The notes: generated by a model not told the origin, from the letters alone. Positions 25,618 to 34,895 are shown, counted from the first letter of the stretch. The stretch is 64,000 nt of DNA from CAIWHR01 sp963823215 (GCA_963823215.1 CAWGKT010000001.1:372001-436000), one strand, 5' to 3'. Numbers and translations are program-made.

Positions 25618-25692
25618 TTGAACGACCCCCACGCTCACTCCGTTCGCTGCCCCCCGAGGGGGCGCTCAGCGCCCTTCGGGCGGCCGCGCCGG
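25618..25692. repeat. Intergenic repeat (locus 3)
   Basis: Single copy of the repeat family, in plus orientation: TGAACGACCCCCACGCTCAC, then the G/C palindrome GCCCCCCGAGGGGGC and GCCCTTCGGGCGGCCG. It begins immediately after the DUF2237 stop codon and ends before the next co-directional gene. Confidence 0.9.
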
Positions 25693-25706
25693 CGCTGATA
25701 AGCCCG

Positions 25707-26669
25707 ATGCGCGCGCTTCGCTACGACCGCTTTGGACCGCCGGAGGTCCTGCACGTCGTCGACGTGACCGAGCCGGTGCCGCAAGCAGGAGAGGTGAAGG
25801 TGCGCGTCCATGCGGCGAGCCTCAATCCTCTCGACTGGAAGTTGCGCGCCGGTCACCTGCGCTGGCTGCCGATGTTCCGCCAGCCGCCGCGTACTCTCGG
25901 TTGCGATTTCGCGGGCGAGATCGTCGGGGTGGGTGGCGGCGCGCGGTCGCATTACGTCGGCGAGCGCGTGTTCGGCTCGCTCTTGCCCTTCGGGCGTGAC
26001 GGCAGTCTGGCCGAGTGCATCGTCGCCGGCGTGGATCGGTTGGCGACGATGCCGGACGACCTCGCCTTTGATCAGGCCGCCGCATTGCCGGTCGCGGCGG
26101 GAACGGCGCTGCAGGCGGTCGTGGACGAGGCGCACCTTGAGGCAGGCCAGCGCATCCTGATCACCGGCGCCGCGGGCGGGGTCGGGCACTTCGCCGTCCA
26201 GATCGCGAAACACCTCGGCGCGCACGTCGTCGCCGTCTGCGGCGCGGCCAACGCCGACTTTGTCCGTGGACTTGGCGCCGACGAGGTGGTCGACTATGCG
26301 CGAAACGATTTCCCGCAGCGCGGCGACCGGTTCGACGTCGTGTTCGACGCCGCCTGCGCGTCTTCGTTCACCGCGGCGCGGCGCGTGCTCACCGATGCCG
26401 GTTGCTACATCAACACCGGCGGCGATGCGGGCGCCGTTGTGGGCACCGCGCTGGGCGCCTTCGTCGCGCGGGTCAGCTCGCGCCAGCGCGCGATCGCGAT
26501 CGTTCTCGCCAGCGGATCCGCGCGCTGGGAGCGACTCGCGGCGCTCACGCAAGAGGGCGTGCTGCACGCCCACATCGAGCGCGCGATCGCGCTCGAGGAC
26601 GTCGCGGCTGCGCAGCGCGCGATGGAAACAGGGCATGGGCGGGGCAAGATCGTCGTGCGCCTTTCATAG
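25707..26669 (+). CDS. Zinc-free MDR-family NADPH:quinone reductase-like oxidoreductase
   Basis: A 320-residue medium-chain dehydrogenase/reductase. N-terminal catalytic domain: SLNPLDWKLRAGHL and LGCDFAGEIVGVG. The Rossmann fold has GAAGGVGHFAVQIAKHLGA. The structural and catalytic zinc ligands of alcohol dehydrogenases are absent, so it belongs to the quinone-oxidoreductase branch. Its stop is 12 bp from the 3' end of the convergent cbbR. Substrate unknown. Confidence 0.85.
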   Translation: MRALRYDRFGPPEVLHVVDVTEPVPQAGEVKVRVHAASLNPLDWKLRAGHLRWLPMFRQPPRTLGCDFAGEIVGVGGGARSHYVGERVFGSLLPFGRDGSLAECIVAGVDRLATMPDDLAFDQAAALPVAAGTALQAVVDEAHLEAGQRILITGAAGGVGHFAVQIAKHLGAHVVAVCGAANADFVRGLGADEVVDYARNDFPQRGDRFDVVFDAACASSFTAARRVLTDAGCYINTGGDAGAVVGTALGAFVARVSSRQRAIAIVLASGSARWERLAALTQEGVLHAHIERAIALEDVAAAQRAMETGHGRGKIVVRLS

Positions 26670-26681
26670 TCGGCGTCCCAG

Positions 26682-27668
26682 TTATCCTGGCGTCTTCCGC
26701 GGGCGTTGCGCGCCGCGCGACCGACCCTCAAGCACCGGCCTCGCGCCCTTGACGGGCGGGTGCAGTTCCGCGAGGAGCCCCGGGGCCGCTTCGACGACGA
26801 AATCGACGAACGCCAATGTGGCCCGGCTCATGAACCGGCCCGCGCGGTGCACGACATACCAGCGGCGCATCAGGGGCAGGCCGACGATGTCGAGCTCGAC
26901 GAGCCGGCCCATCTGCAGCTCGAAGCCGATCGTGTGACGCGAGAGGAAGGCGAGCCCCATGTCTGCCATCACCGCCTGCTTGATGGTTTCGTTGCTGCTC
27001 ATCACGTTGCCGATCTTCGGAATGAAACCCCGCTCGGCAAACAGGCGCTCCATCGACGAGCGCGTGCCCGATCCCTGCTCCCGTACGAGGAACACCTCAT
27101 CCGCGAGCGACGCGAGCGGAATGCGGCGGGCCGTCACCAGCGGGTGCGATGGCGGGGCGATGACAACCAGCGGGTGATCGGCGAACGGCATCGCCTTGGT
27201 CTCGATCCGCTGCGGAGGCATCCCCATGATCGCGACGTCGATATCGTTCTTCTCGAGCTCGCGCACGATGATTTCGCGGTTGTTCACGGACAGGGATGCG
27301 CGAACCCCCGGGTAGCGCCGCTGGAACCGCGCGATCAGCGCGGGCGCGAAATACTTGGCCGTGCTGACGACGCCGATGCTGAGGCGCCCGCCGGTGAGCC
27401 CCTTCAGCGCCGAGATCGCGGCGTCCGCGTCCTTCAACGCATCGAGAATCTGCCGCGCGTAACGCAGCAGCTCGCCGCCGGCCTCGGTCAGGACCAGCTT
27501 CCTGCCCCGGCGCTCGAACAGCGCGATCCCGGCGATCTCCTCCAGCCGTTTGACCTGCAACGAGACCGCCGCCTGGGTCAGATGCAGCTGCTCGGACGTA
27601 CGCACGAAGCTCAGGTGCCCCGCCGCGGTGACGAATATCTGCAACTGCCGGATGGTGACGCCACGCAT
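26682..27668 (-). CDS. cbbR: LysR-type regulator CbbR
   Basis: A 328-residue LysR-family activator: N-terminal helix-turn-helix (LSFVRTSEQLHLTQAAVSLQ), then the effector-binding domain (SIGVVSTAKYFAPALI and SSNETIKQAVMADMGLAFLS). It is divergent from cbbL with 129 bp between starts, the classic arrangement for CbbR, which activates the Calvin-cycle operon in response to metabolites such as RuBP or NADPH. The C-terminus carries a basic, Gly/Pro-rich tail. Confidence 0.9.
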   Translation of the reverse strand: MRGVTIRQLQIFVTAAGHLSFVRTSEQLHLTQAAVSLQVKRLEEIAGIALFERRGRKLVLTEAGGELLRYARQILDALKDADAAISALKGLTGGRLSIGVVSTAKYFAPALIARFQRRYPGVRASLSVNNREIIVRELEKNDIDVAIMGMPPQRIETKAMPFADHPLVVIAPPSHPLVTARRIPLASLADEVFLVREQGSGTRSSMERLFAERGFIPKIGNVMSSNETIKQAVMADMGLAFLSRHTIGFELQMGRLVELDIVGLPLMRRWYVVHRAGRFMSRATLAFVDFVVEAAPGLLAELHPPVKGARPVLEGRSRGAQRPRKTPG

Positions 27669-27797
27669 CGGGATACCGTGATTTGAACTTAAATAATTAC
27701 TTACGTTACAAGTTAAAACAATTAACTTTTTATTGTCAATAGCCGGTACTACGATGAGGCGACGAATGGCAGACCACTGCGACCTGAAGGGACCCCG
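27669..27797. promoter_or_regulatory. cbbR-cbbL divergent control region
   Basis: An A+T-rich island in a very G+C-rich window. It contains a perfect palindrome GTTAA-AACAA-TTAAC (27712-27726), which is also a T-N11-A LysR box, and a second imperfect pair AACTT (27686-27690) with AAGTT (27710-27714). These are candidate CbbR sites. A -35-like TTGTCA lies at 27733-27738, but no good -10 at standard spacing was found. Confidence 0.65.
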
Positions 27798-29279
27798 ATG
27801 AACGACACCACGAGCATGGCCGCTCCGACCGGCAAGGAGCGCTACAAGGCCGGCGTGATGAAGTACAAGGACATGGGCTACTGGCGGCCCGATTACGAGC
27901 CCTCGGAGACCGATCTGATCGCGCTGTTCCGGATCACGCCCCAGGAGGGCGTTGAGCCGGACGAGGCGGCCGCGGCCGTGGCCGGCGAATCCTCAACCGC
28001 GACGTGGACCGTCGTCTGGACCGACCGGCTGACTGCCTGCGACAACTATCGCGCCAAGGCCTACCGCGTCGATCCGGTGCCGAACACCGGCGCCGGCACG
28101 AGCACGGAGCAGCAGTATTTCGCCTACATCGCCTATGACCTCGCGCTGTTCGAGGAAGGCTCGATAGCGAACCTCACCGCCTCGATCATCGGCAACGTGT
28201 TCGGCTTCAAGCCGTTGAAGGCGCTGCGCCTCGAGGACATGCGCATCCCCGTCGCCTACCTGAAGACGTTCCAGGGTCCGCCGACGGGGATCGTCGTCGA
28301 GCGCGAGCGGCTCGACAAGTTCGGCCGCCCGCTGCTGGGCGCCACGGTCAAGCCGAAGCTGGGCCTGTCCGGCAAGAACTACGGCCGCGTCGTCTACGAG
28401 GGGCTCAAAGGCGGTCTCGACTTTCTCAAGGACGACGAGAACATCAACTCACAGCCGTTCATGCACTGGCGCGAGCGTTTCCTCTATTGCATGGAGGCCG
28501 TGGCCAAGGCCTCGGCCGCCACCGGCGAAGTCAAGGGCACCTACCTCAACGTGACCGCGGCGACGATGGAGGACATGTACGAGCGGGCCGACTTCGCCAG
28601 GGAGCTGGGGTCCGTGATCGTGATGATCGACCTCGTGATCGGCTACACGGCGATCCAGTCGATGGCGAAATGGGCGCGCCGCAACGACATGATCCTGCAC
28701 CTGCACCGGGCCGGGCATTCGACGTACACGCGGCAGAAGAATCACGGGGTGTCGTTCCGCGTGATCGCCAAGTGGATGCGGATGGCGGGCGTGGATCACA
28801 TCCATGCCGGCACCGCGGTGGGCAAGCTCGAGGGCGATCCGCTGACGGTGCAGGGCTTCTACAACATCTGCCGCGAGGAGAAGAACGCGGTCGACCTCGC
28901 GCGCGGCCTCTTCTTCGAGCAGCCCTGGGCGAACCTGCGCAAGGTGATGCCGGTGGCCTCGGGCGGGATTCACGCCGGGCAGATGCACCAGCTGATCAAT
29001 CTTTTCGGCGACGACTGCGTGCTGCAATTCGGCGGCGGCACGATCGGCCACCCGGCCGGCATCCAGGCCGGCGCCACCGCCAACCGCGTGGCGCTCGAAA
29101 CGATGGTCAAGGCGCGCAATGAAGGCCGCGACATCGTCAACGAGGGGCCGGCGATACTGGTCGCCACCGCGCGCGGGTGCAAGCCGCTCGCGCAGGCGCT
29201 CGACACGTGGAAGGACGTCTCGTTCAACTACGCGTCGACCGACACGCCCGATTTCGTGCCGACTGCCACGGCCGCCTGA
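27798..29279 (+). CDS. cbbL: RuBisCO large subunit, red-type form I (IC)
   Basis: Carboxylates ribulose bisphosphate. The 493-residue product is full length. Catalytic K185 and K187 lie in GATVKPKLGLSGKNYGR; K211 in DFLKDDENINSQPF is the carbamylated lysine; HLHRAGHST and GGGTIGHPAGIQAGATANR are intact. The extended N-terminus and the WTDRLTACDNYRAKAY block mark the red-type (form IC/ID) lineage, in line with a red-type activase, CbbX, two genes downstream. A Shine-Dalgarno AAGGGA precedes the ATG. First gene of cbbLSXFP. Confidence 0.97.
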   Translation: MNDTTSMAAPTGKERYKAGVMKYKDMGYWRPDYEPSETDLIALFRITPQEGVEPDEAAAAVAGESSTATWTVVWTDRLTACDNYRAKAYRVDPVPNTGAGTSTEQQYFAYIAYDLALFEEGSIANLTASIIGNVFGFKPLKALRLEDMRIPVAYLKTFQGPPTGIVVERERLDKFGRPLLGATVKPKLGLSGKNYGRVVYEGLKGGLDFLKDDENINSQPFMHWRERFLYCMEAVAKASAATGEVKGTYLNVTAATMEDMYERADFARELGSVIVMIDLVIGYTAIQSMAKWARRNDMILHLHRAGHSTYTRQKNHGVSFRVIAKWMRMAGVDHIHAGTAVGKLEGDPLTVQGFYNICREEKNAVDLARGLFFEQPWANLRKVMPVASGGIHAGQMHQLINLFGDDCVLQFGGGTIGHPAGIQAGATANRVALETMVKARNEGRDIVNEGPAILVATARGCKPLAQALDTWKDVSFNYASTDTPDFVPTATAA

Positions 29280-29302
29280 CATTTGGAAAATGAGAGGACA
29301 CC

Positions 29303-29719
29303 ATGCGCGTCACCCAAGGCACCTTTTCGTTTCTGCCGGACCTGACCGACGCCGAGATCGCGGCGCAGGTCGAGTACGCGCTGCAGCAAGGCTGGGCGCT
29401 GGCCGTCGAGCACACCGACGAGCCGCATCCGCGCAACGTCTACTGGGAGATGTGGGGCATGCCGATGTTCGACCTGAAGGACGCGGCAGGCGTCCTGCTG
29501 GAGGTCAATGCCTGCCGCAAGGCGTTCCCCAGCCATTACATCAAGGTCAATGCGTTCGACGCGACGCAAGGCTGTGAATCGACGCGCCTCTCGTTCATCG
29601 TCAACCGGCCGCCGAACGAACCGGGCTTCCGCGTCGTTCGCCAGGAGACCGCAGGTCGCAGCGTCCGCTACACGATCGAGAGCTACGCCGTCGACCGCCC
29701 CGAGGGCAGCCGGTACTGA
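29303..29719 (+). CDS. cbbS: RuBisCO small subunit
   Basis: A 138-residue small subunit, 23 bp after cbbL. The N-terminal block MRVTQGTFSFLPDLTDAEI and the central YWEMWGMPMFDL are typical, and the C-terminal extension after SFIVNRPP (residues about 105-138) is the beta-hairpin tail of red-type small subunits, which fills the central channel of the L8S8 enzyme. Confidence 0.96.
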   Translation: MRVTQGTFSFLPDLTDAEIAAQVEYALQQGWALAVEHTDEPHPRNVYWEMWGMPMFDLKDAAGVLLEVNACRKAFPSHYIKVNAFDATQGCESTRLSFIVNRPPNEPGFRVVRQETAGRSVRYTIESYAVDRPEGSRY

Positions 29720-29760
29720 GTGGCATCCCCGGACACCGACCCTCGTCACCCCCTCCGCCG

Positions 29761-30642
29761 ATGAACGACCAGGCCCCCGCCACCGTCGACCTGCAGGCCC
29801 TGCTGCGGGAGGCGAACGTGCTCGACGTGATCGAGACGCTCGACCGGGAGCTGGTCGGCCTCGCGCCGGTCAAGCAGCGCATCCGCGACATCGCCGCGTA
29901 CCTGGTCGTGTCGAAGGCGCGCGCGGCGCTCGGCCTCACCGGCGCGCCGCCGTCGCTGCACATGAGCTTCACCGGCAACCCTGGAACCGGCAAGACTACC
30001 GTCGCGCTGCGCATGGCCGAGATCCTGCATCGGCTGGGGTACGTGCGCAAAGGGCATCTCGTCTCGGTGACGCGCGACGACCTCGTCGGCCAGTACATCG
30101 GTCACACCGCGCCGAAGACGAAGGAAGTGCTGAAGCGCGCGCTGGGCGGCGTGCTGTTCATCGACGAAGCCTACTACCTCTACCGCCCCGAGAACGAGCG
30201 CGACTACGGGCAGGAGGCGATCGAGATCCTGCTGCAGGTGATGGAGAACCAGCGCGACGATCTCGTCGTGATCCTGGCCGGCTACAAGGACCGGATGGAC
30301 ACGTTCTTCCGCAGCAATCCCGGGATGGCGTCGCGCATCGCCCATCACATCGACTTTCCCGACTACAGCGAAGGTGAGCTCTATGAAATCGCCGGCCTGA
30401 TGCTCGCCAGGCTCGATTATCGGCTCGACGCGGGCGCGCAAATCGCGCTGCACGAATACATCGCGCAGCGCCGGACGCAGTCCAATTTCGCCAATGCCCG
30501 ATCGGTCCGCAACGCGCTCGACCGCGCGCGCCTGCGCCAGGCGAACCGCCTGTTTGCCGCCGCAACGCCCGTGACGCGCGAGGCACTGCAGACGATTTCG
30601 GCCGCCGACATCCGCGCGAGCCGCGTCTTCCAGGGAGGGTGA
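29761..30642 (+). CDS. cbbX: CbbX red-type RuBisCO activase (AAA+)
   Basis: A 293-residue AAA+ ATPase that removes inhibitory sugar phosphates from red-type RuBisCO by pulling on the large-subunit C-terminus. Walker A is GNPGTGKTT (72-80), Walker B VLFIDEA (131-137), and the pore loop is Y112-I113-G114. It lies 41 bp after cbbS. Its presence supports the red-type assignment of cbbL. Confidence 0.95.
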   Translation: MNDQAPATVDLQALLREANVLDVIETLDRELVGLAPVKQRIRDIAAYLVVSKARAALGLTGAPPSLHMSFTGNPGTGKTTVALRMAEILHRLGYVRKGHLVSVTRDDLVGQYIGHTAPKTKEVLKRALGGVLFIDEAYYLYRPENERDYGQEAIEILLQVMENQRDDLVVILAGYKDRMDTFFRSNPGMASRIAHHIDFPDYSEGELYEIAGLMLARLDYRLDAGAQIALHEYIAQRRTQSNFANARSVRNALDRARLRQANRLFAAATPVTREALQTISAADIRASRVFQGG

Positions 30643-30644
30643 CG

Positions 30645-31727
30645 ATGCTGCATGGCCGGACGACGCTGTCGAAATTCATCATCGAGGAGCAGCGCAGGCT
30701 GGAAGGCGGCGCCGAGCTGATCGCGCTCGTCAACGACATCCAGACGGCGTGCAAGTACATCGCCAGCGCGGTCGCGCGGGGGGCGCTGACCGGTGCGCGC
30801 GGCTCCGCAGGCACCGTCAATGTGCAGGGTGAGGACCAGAAGCCCCTCGACGTGATCGCGAACGACATCATGCTGGGCAGCTGCGACTGGGGCGGCCATC
30901 TCGCCGGCATGGTGTCCGAGGAGATGGACGGGCCTTACTCGATCCCGGCACGCTATCCGCGCGGGCGCTATCTGCTCGTCTTCGATCCGCTCGACGGGTC
31001 GTCGAACCTCGACGTCAACGTGACGGTCGGCACGATCTTCTCGGTGCTGCGCGCGCCCGAAGGCGTGACCGAGCCGGCGACCGCCGACTTCCTGCAGCCC
31101 GGAACGCGGCAGGTCTGCGCGGGCTACGCGCTCTACGGACCGGCGGCGATGATAGTCATCACGCTGGGCACCGGCGTGCACGGCTTCACGCTGGACCCGG
31201 AGATCGGCGCATACATACTCACGCACCCGGATCTGACCATTCCCGCCGACACCGAGGAGTTCGCGATCAACGCGTCGAACCAGCGCTTCTGGGAGCCCCC
31301 GGTGAAGCGCTACGTCGAGGAGTGCCTGGCCGGGAAGAACGGCGCGCGCGGCAAGGATTTCAACATGCGCTGGATCGCCTCGCTGGTGGCCGAGGTGCAC
31401 CGGATCCTGATGCGCGGCGGTCTGTTCATGTACCCGAAGGACACGAAGGACCCGTCGCGGCCGGGACGGCTGCGCCTGCTCTACGAGGCGAATCCGATGG
31501 CGATGCTGATCGAACAGGCCGGCGGGGCCGCGTCGACCGGCCGCGGCCGCATCCTGGAGGTCGCACCGGACGCGCTGCACCAGCGCATTGCGCTGATCCT
31601 GGGTTCGAAGGGCGAGGTCGAGCGGCTCGAGCGCTATCACGCCGAATACGACCGGGGCGATGTCGCGTTCAGCTCGCCGCTGTTCAGGGAACGTTCGCTG
31701 TTCAGCGCTGCCGTCGCGACCGAATGA
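30645..31727 (+). CDS. cbbF: Fructose-1,6-bisphosphatase, class I
   Basis: Hydrolyses fructose (and in this context sedoheptulose) bisphosphate for RuBP regeneration. The 360-residue product carries the metal-binding DPLDGSSN motif (114-121) and the substrate loop NASNQRFWEPPVKRYVEEC. The ATG at 30645 was chosen because the GGGAGGG Shine-Dalgarno lies just before it; the GTG at 30639 would overlap that site. It starts 2 bp after cbbX. Confidence 0.94.
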   Translation: MLHGRTTLSKFIIEEQRRLEGGAELIALVNDIQTACKYIASAVARGALTGARGSAGTVNVQGEDQKPLDVIANDIMLGSCDWGGHLAGMVSEEMDGPYSIPARYPRGRYLLVFDPLDGSSNLDVNVTVGTIFSVLRAPEGVTEPATADFLQPGTRQVCAGYALYGPAAMIVITLGTGVHGFTLDPEIGAYILTHPDLTIPADTEEFAINASNQRFWEPPVKRYVEECLAGKNGARGKDFNMRWIASLVAEVHRILMRGGLFMYPKDTKDPSRPGRLRLLYEANPMAMLIEQAGGAASTGRGRILEVAPDALHQRIALILGSKGEVERLERYHAEYDRGDVAFSSPLFRERSLFSAAVATE

Positions 31728-31753
31728 ACGAAGCCACGTAGCGAGGCCCCATC

Positions 31754-32629
31754 ATGTCCAGGCGCCATCCCGTCGTCGCGATCACCGGCTCGTCCGGTGC
31801 AGGAACGACCACGGTCACCCGCACCTTCGAGCACATCTTCCGGCGCGAAGGCATCAACGCGGCGGTGGTCGAGGGCGATTCGTTCCACCGCTACGACCGG
31901 ACAGAGATGAAGGCGAAGATGGCCGAGGCGGCCGCTGCCGGCAACCAGCACTTCAGCCATTTCGGGCCTGAGGCCAACCTGCTCGACGAGCTGGAGGCGC
32001 TGTTCCGCAATTACGGCGAGACCGGGACGGGCCGGCTCCGCAAGTACCTGCACAACGCGCAGGAAGCGGCGCCGTACGGCCAGCCGCCGGGCACGTTCAC
32101 GCCGTGGGAAGACGTGCCGGCGGACACCGACCTGCTGTTCTACGAGGGCCTGCACGGCGCGGTCGTCACCGACCGGCTCAACGTGGCGGCGCTCGCCGAC
32201 CTCCTGATCGGCGTCGTCCCGATCATCAACCTCGAATGGATCCAGAAGCTCCACCGCGACCAGAACATGCGTGGCTATTCGCAGGAAGCCGTCGTCGACA
32301 CCATCATGCGCCGGATGCCCGATTACGTGAACTATATCTGCCCGCAGTTTTCGCAGACGCACATCAACTTCCAGCGGGTGCCGATGGTCGACACGTCGAA
32401 CCCGTTCATCGCGAAGGACATTCCGACCGTCGACGAGAGCATGGTGGTGATCCGCTTCGCCAAGCCCCAGGGGATCGATTTCCTCTACCTGCTGTCGATG
32501 CTGCACGACTCGTGGATGTCGCGGCCGAACATCATCGTCGTGCCCGGTGGCAAGATGAGCCTCGCGATGCAGCTGATCCTGACGCCGATGCTCCTGCAGC
32601 TGATGGACCGCAAGCGGCGCGCCGTCTGA
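31754..32629 (+). CDS. cbbP: Phosphoribulokinase
   Basis: Phosphorylates ribulose 5-phosphate to RuBP. The 291-residue product is of the short bacterial (octameric) type. The P-loop is GSSGAGTTT (12-20); EGDSFHRYDR and FYEGLHGAVVTD give the substrate and catalytic residues. It closes the visible cbb operon. No transketolase, aldolase or phosphoglycolate phosphatase gene follows here; they must be elsewhere. Confidence 0.95.
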   Translation: MSRRHPVVAITGSSGAGTTTVTRTFEHIFRREGINAAVVEGDSFHRYDRTEMKAKMAEAAAAGNQHFSHFGPEANLLDELEALFRNYGETGTGRLRKYLHNAQEAAPYGQPPGTFTPWEDVPADTDLLFYEGLHGAVVTDRLNVAALADLLIGVVPIINLEWIQKLHRDQNMRGYSQEAVVDTIMRRMPDYVNYICPQFSQTHINFQRVPMVDTSNPFIAKDIPTVDESMVVIRFAKPQGIDFLYLLSMLHDSWMSRPNIIVVPGGKMSLAMQLILTPMLLQLMDRKRRAV

Positions 32630-32652
32630 GGGGAGCCGGGAGGCGACTTGCG

Positions 32653-32679
32653 GGGTTGCCAGCGTTCAGCGGGGCAACC
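32653..32679. terminator. Possible hairpin at the convergent cbbP/cbpM ends
   Basis: GGTTGCC (32654-32660) and GGCAACC (32673-32679) form a 7-bp stem with a 12-nt loop. No T-run follows on either strand, and the stem overlaps the end of cbpM, so a terminator role is only possible. Confidence 0.3.
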
Positions 32680-32983
32680 TTGCCCGCAGGTCGCGCAACT
32701 CCGCTTCCAGCCGCCGTATCCGTTCGACGAAGACGAGCAGCAGGGCTGTCCCGTGCGGTTCCAGCTCGAAGTCCTCGCGCAGGCGACGGGCGGTGCGGGC
32801 CACGGTGAGCGAGGTGAGGCCGAACACCCACTGGCCCGGCGTATCTTCGTCCGGCGTCAGTGCACCGCAGTCGACCAGTTCGAGCAACTCCGCTTCGGAA
32901 AGATCCGCGAGGTCGGCCAATTCGGAAAGCCGCAGACGGGCGCTTTCATTGGACCATGCAGCTCGGGCGTGTTCGCTCGTCAT
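32666..32983 (-). CDS. cbpM: Chaperone modulator CbpM
   Basis: A 105-residue MerR-like helical protein that binds and inhibits the J-domain co-chaperone CbpA. Seen: RLRLSELADLADLSEAELLELVDCG, PGQWVFGLTSLTVARTARRL and a C-terminal coiled-coil. The start at 32983 has GGAG 7 nt upstream; an ATG two codons earlier sits too close to that site. It follows cbpA by 10 bp, the usual cbpAM order. Confidence 0.87.
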   Translation of the reverse strand: MTSEHARAAWSNESARLRLSELADLADLSEAELLELVDCGALTPDEDTPGQWVFGLTSLTVARTARRLREDFELEPHGTALLLVFVERIRRLEAELRDLRARLPR

Positions 32984-32993
32984 GGGCATGCTC

Positions 32994-33926
32994 CTATTCG
33001 AGGTGCCGCCGCGGATTGAACGTCGACGCAGTCGCGAGGTCACGCAGCAGACTGCGCTCGCGCTCGGTCAGTTCCGGCGGCAGCACGATCTGGGCGATCG
33101 CGTAGAGGTCCCCTGCCCCGCCCTGCGGCGTCGGCAAGCCGCGGCCGGCGAGGCGCAATTGCTGCCCGCCGCGCGTCCCCGCGGGCACCTTGAGCTTGAC
33201 AGTGCCCGCAGGTGTCGGGATCGCCGCATTCGCCCCGAGCGCAGCTTCCCAGGGCGTCACCGGCAAGTCGAGGAAGAGGTCATGCCCGCTAGCACGGTAC
33301 AGCCGGTGCGGGCGCAGCGAGATATTGAGATAGACATCGCCGTCACGACCGCCATGGAAGCCCTTCCCGCCCTGGCCCGGAAGTCGCAGCACCTGCCCGT
33401 CGGTGGCGCCCTTGGGAATGCGCGCCTTGACGTTCCTGGGCACCCGCCGCGGCGCTCCGTGCTCGTCGAAATCGGTGGCGGTCAGATCGAGGCTCACCTC
33501 GGTGCCGCCGAACGCCTCCTCGATCGTGATGGGCACGGTGATCTCATAGTCCTGCCCCCGCATCGCAGCCCCGGGACCCGGCCGACCGCCGCCGCGCCGG
33601 TGCCCGGCGAGCCCCGCGAACAGGTCCGCGAAGTCCATGCCGTCGAAGGCTCCCGACCCGTCGCCGAATTGCGTCGACCAATCCGGTGGCGGGCGGAACT
33701 CCTCGCCGGGACCATGGCGCCCGAGCTGATCGTAAGCTGCCCGCTTTGCGGGATCCTTGAGCGTCGCGTAGGCCTCCGCCATCTCCTTGAAGCGCGCCTC
33801 CGCATTCGCTTCCCTGGAGACGTCCGGGTGATACTTGCGCGCGAGTTTGCGATAGGCGTCCTTGATCGCATCCGCCGTGGCACCTCGTTCAAGCCCGAGA
33901 ATCGCGTAGTAGTCCTTGAATTTCAT
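32994..33926 (-). CDS. cbpA: J-domain co-chaperone CbpA
   Basis: A 310-residue DnaJ-class protein without zinc fingers. The J domain (1-70) has the HPD motif (KYHPDVSREANAE); a Gly/Pro-rich region follows, then two beta-sandwich substrate-binding domains (QDYEITVPITIEEAFGG and LFLDLPVTPWEAALGA). CbpA helps DnaK and binds curved DNA in E. coli. It is coupled to the preceding gene (TAATG overlap) and to cbpM. Confidence 0.92.
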   Translation of the reverse strand: MKFKDYYAILGLERGATADAIKDAYRKLARKYHPDVSREANAEARFKEMAEAYATLKDPAKRAAYDQLGRHGPGEEFRPPPDWSTQFGDGSGAFDGMDFADLFAGLAGHRRGGGRPGPGAAMRGQDYEITVPITIEEAFGGTEVSLDLTATDFDEHGAPRRVPRNVKARIPKGATDGQVLRLPGQGGKGFHGGRDGDVYLNISLRPHRLYRASGHDLFLDLPVTPWEAALGANAAIPTPAGTVKLKVPAGTRGGQQLRLAGRGLPTPQGGAGDLYAIAQIVLPPELTERERSLLRDLATASTFNPRRHLE

Positions 33927-34231
33927 TAGTGCCGGGGTGTTTGCAGCAGGTGCGCTCCGTCCGCTTCGGACTGCAGCCAGTCGTTCGGGTCGTACCCGTC
34001 CACCTCGGCACCCTCGCCACTTCCCCCATCGGCCAGATCCCTGACGATTCGATGGCAGAACTCCGCTCCGAGCACATCGATCGCCGATGCATCCGGACCT
34101 TGCTCGAATTCGTCGTCCACTTCGACGTTCGGAATCTCGCGCACGCGTTGCCCGTGCAAACGGGCGTGATGCCGCTTCGCCATCCGGGCCGGGTCGCGAA
34201 CCCTGGGTTTGCTTCCCACCGATGTCTTCAT
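33926..34231 (-). CDS. Hypothetical protein upstream of cbpA
   Basis: A 101-residue protein, basic in its first third and acidic afterwards. Its TAA overlaps the cbpA ATG (TAATG), so it is co-translated with the chaperone pair. The C-terminal part (FCHRIVRDLADG ... YDPNDWLQSEAD) distantly recalls DUF2934 (a short AWELWLAEG-type domain), but the match is weak. No function can be given. The 158 bp upstream (34232-34389) hold no recognisable gene or signal. Confidence 0.6.
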   Translation of the reverse strand: MKTSVGSKPRVRDPARMAKRHHARLHGQRVREIPNVEVDDEFEQGPDASAIDVLGAEFCHRIVRDLADGGSGEGAEVDGYDPNDWLQSEADGAHLLQTPRH

Positions 34232-34389
34232 TGCAAGCCTCCTTCACATGCAACTGGTGCAAAGATGCGCAATCCCCATTTGGCAATGCACACCCTGTCC
34301 CAATACGAATTTTCCGCCTGCGCTGCAGCGTTCACCGGCAGCGCGTTGACGAAGATCAAGACCACGCCGAATATCGGGGGTATCCGCCG

Positions 34390-34860
34390 CTAGGCCGGGC
34401 CAGGGTCTGGACCATCCCGATCGCCGCCTCGCCGCCCTTCTGCCGTCGCCGCGGACTTGTTCCGGTTCGGCATCGGCAGATCGGGGGCCGGACGACGCCC
34501 GTCGCGCAGATGCGCGATGGCGAGCACAGGATGCCGCCAGACCATGCGCGGACCGGCATAGCGCATGACGGCGCGGACATCCTCGCGCATCGACTCGCTG
34601 TAACAGTGGACCGTGCAGTTCGCGCAGGTCGGCTTGTCGTCGCCGAACACGCAGCGATCGAGCCTGCGGGTGGCGTAATGCAGCAGCGCCTCGCATTCGA
34701 CGCATAAGCCGTCACTCGCGCACGTTCCGTGATGCTTGCGGCAATAGATCCGCGCCATCGCGCGGATCGTCCTCAGCTCACGCGCGAGCCGGGGGTGGCG
34801 GGCGACATCGTGCACCTTGCGTGTCGCCGGTCCGGGTCCGGGTGGTGGGACGTGGGCCAT
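34390..34860 (-). CDS. YgbA-type 'nitrous oxide-stimulated promoter' family protein
   Basis: A 156-residue cysteine-rich protein with the family signatures RTIRAMARIYCRKHHG, LCVECEALLHYATRRLDRCVFGDDKPTC, CTVHCYSESMRE and VMRYAGPRMVWRHPVLAIAHL. The family responds to nitric oxide stress in enterobacteria and its cysteines probably bind a metal cluster. A near-consensus FNR/DNR site lies 36 bp upstream of the start. The C-terminal 25 residues are low-complexity. Confidence 0.85.
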   Translation of the reverse strand: MAHVPPPGPGPATRKVHDVARHPRLARELRTIRAMARIYCRKHHGTCASDGLCVECEALLHYATRRLDRCVFGDDKPTCANCTVHCYSESMREDVRAVMRYAGPRMVWRHPVLAIAHLRDGRRPAPDLPMPNRNKSAATAEGRRGGDRDGPDPGPA

Positions 34861-34895
34861 GCGGGCAAGGATGCCGCCCTGCAGGGCATCCGGCC

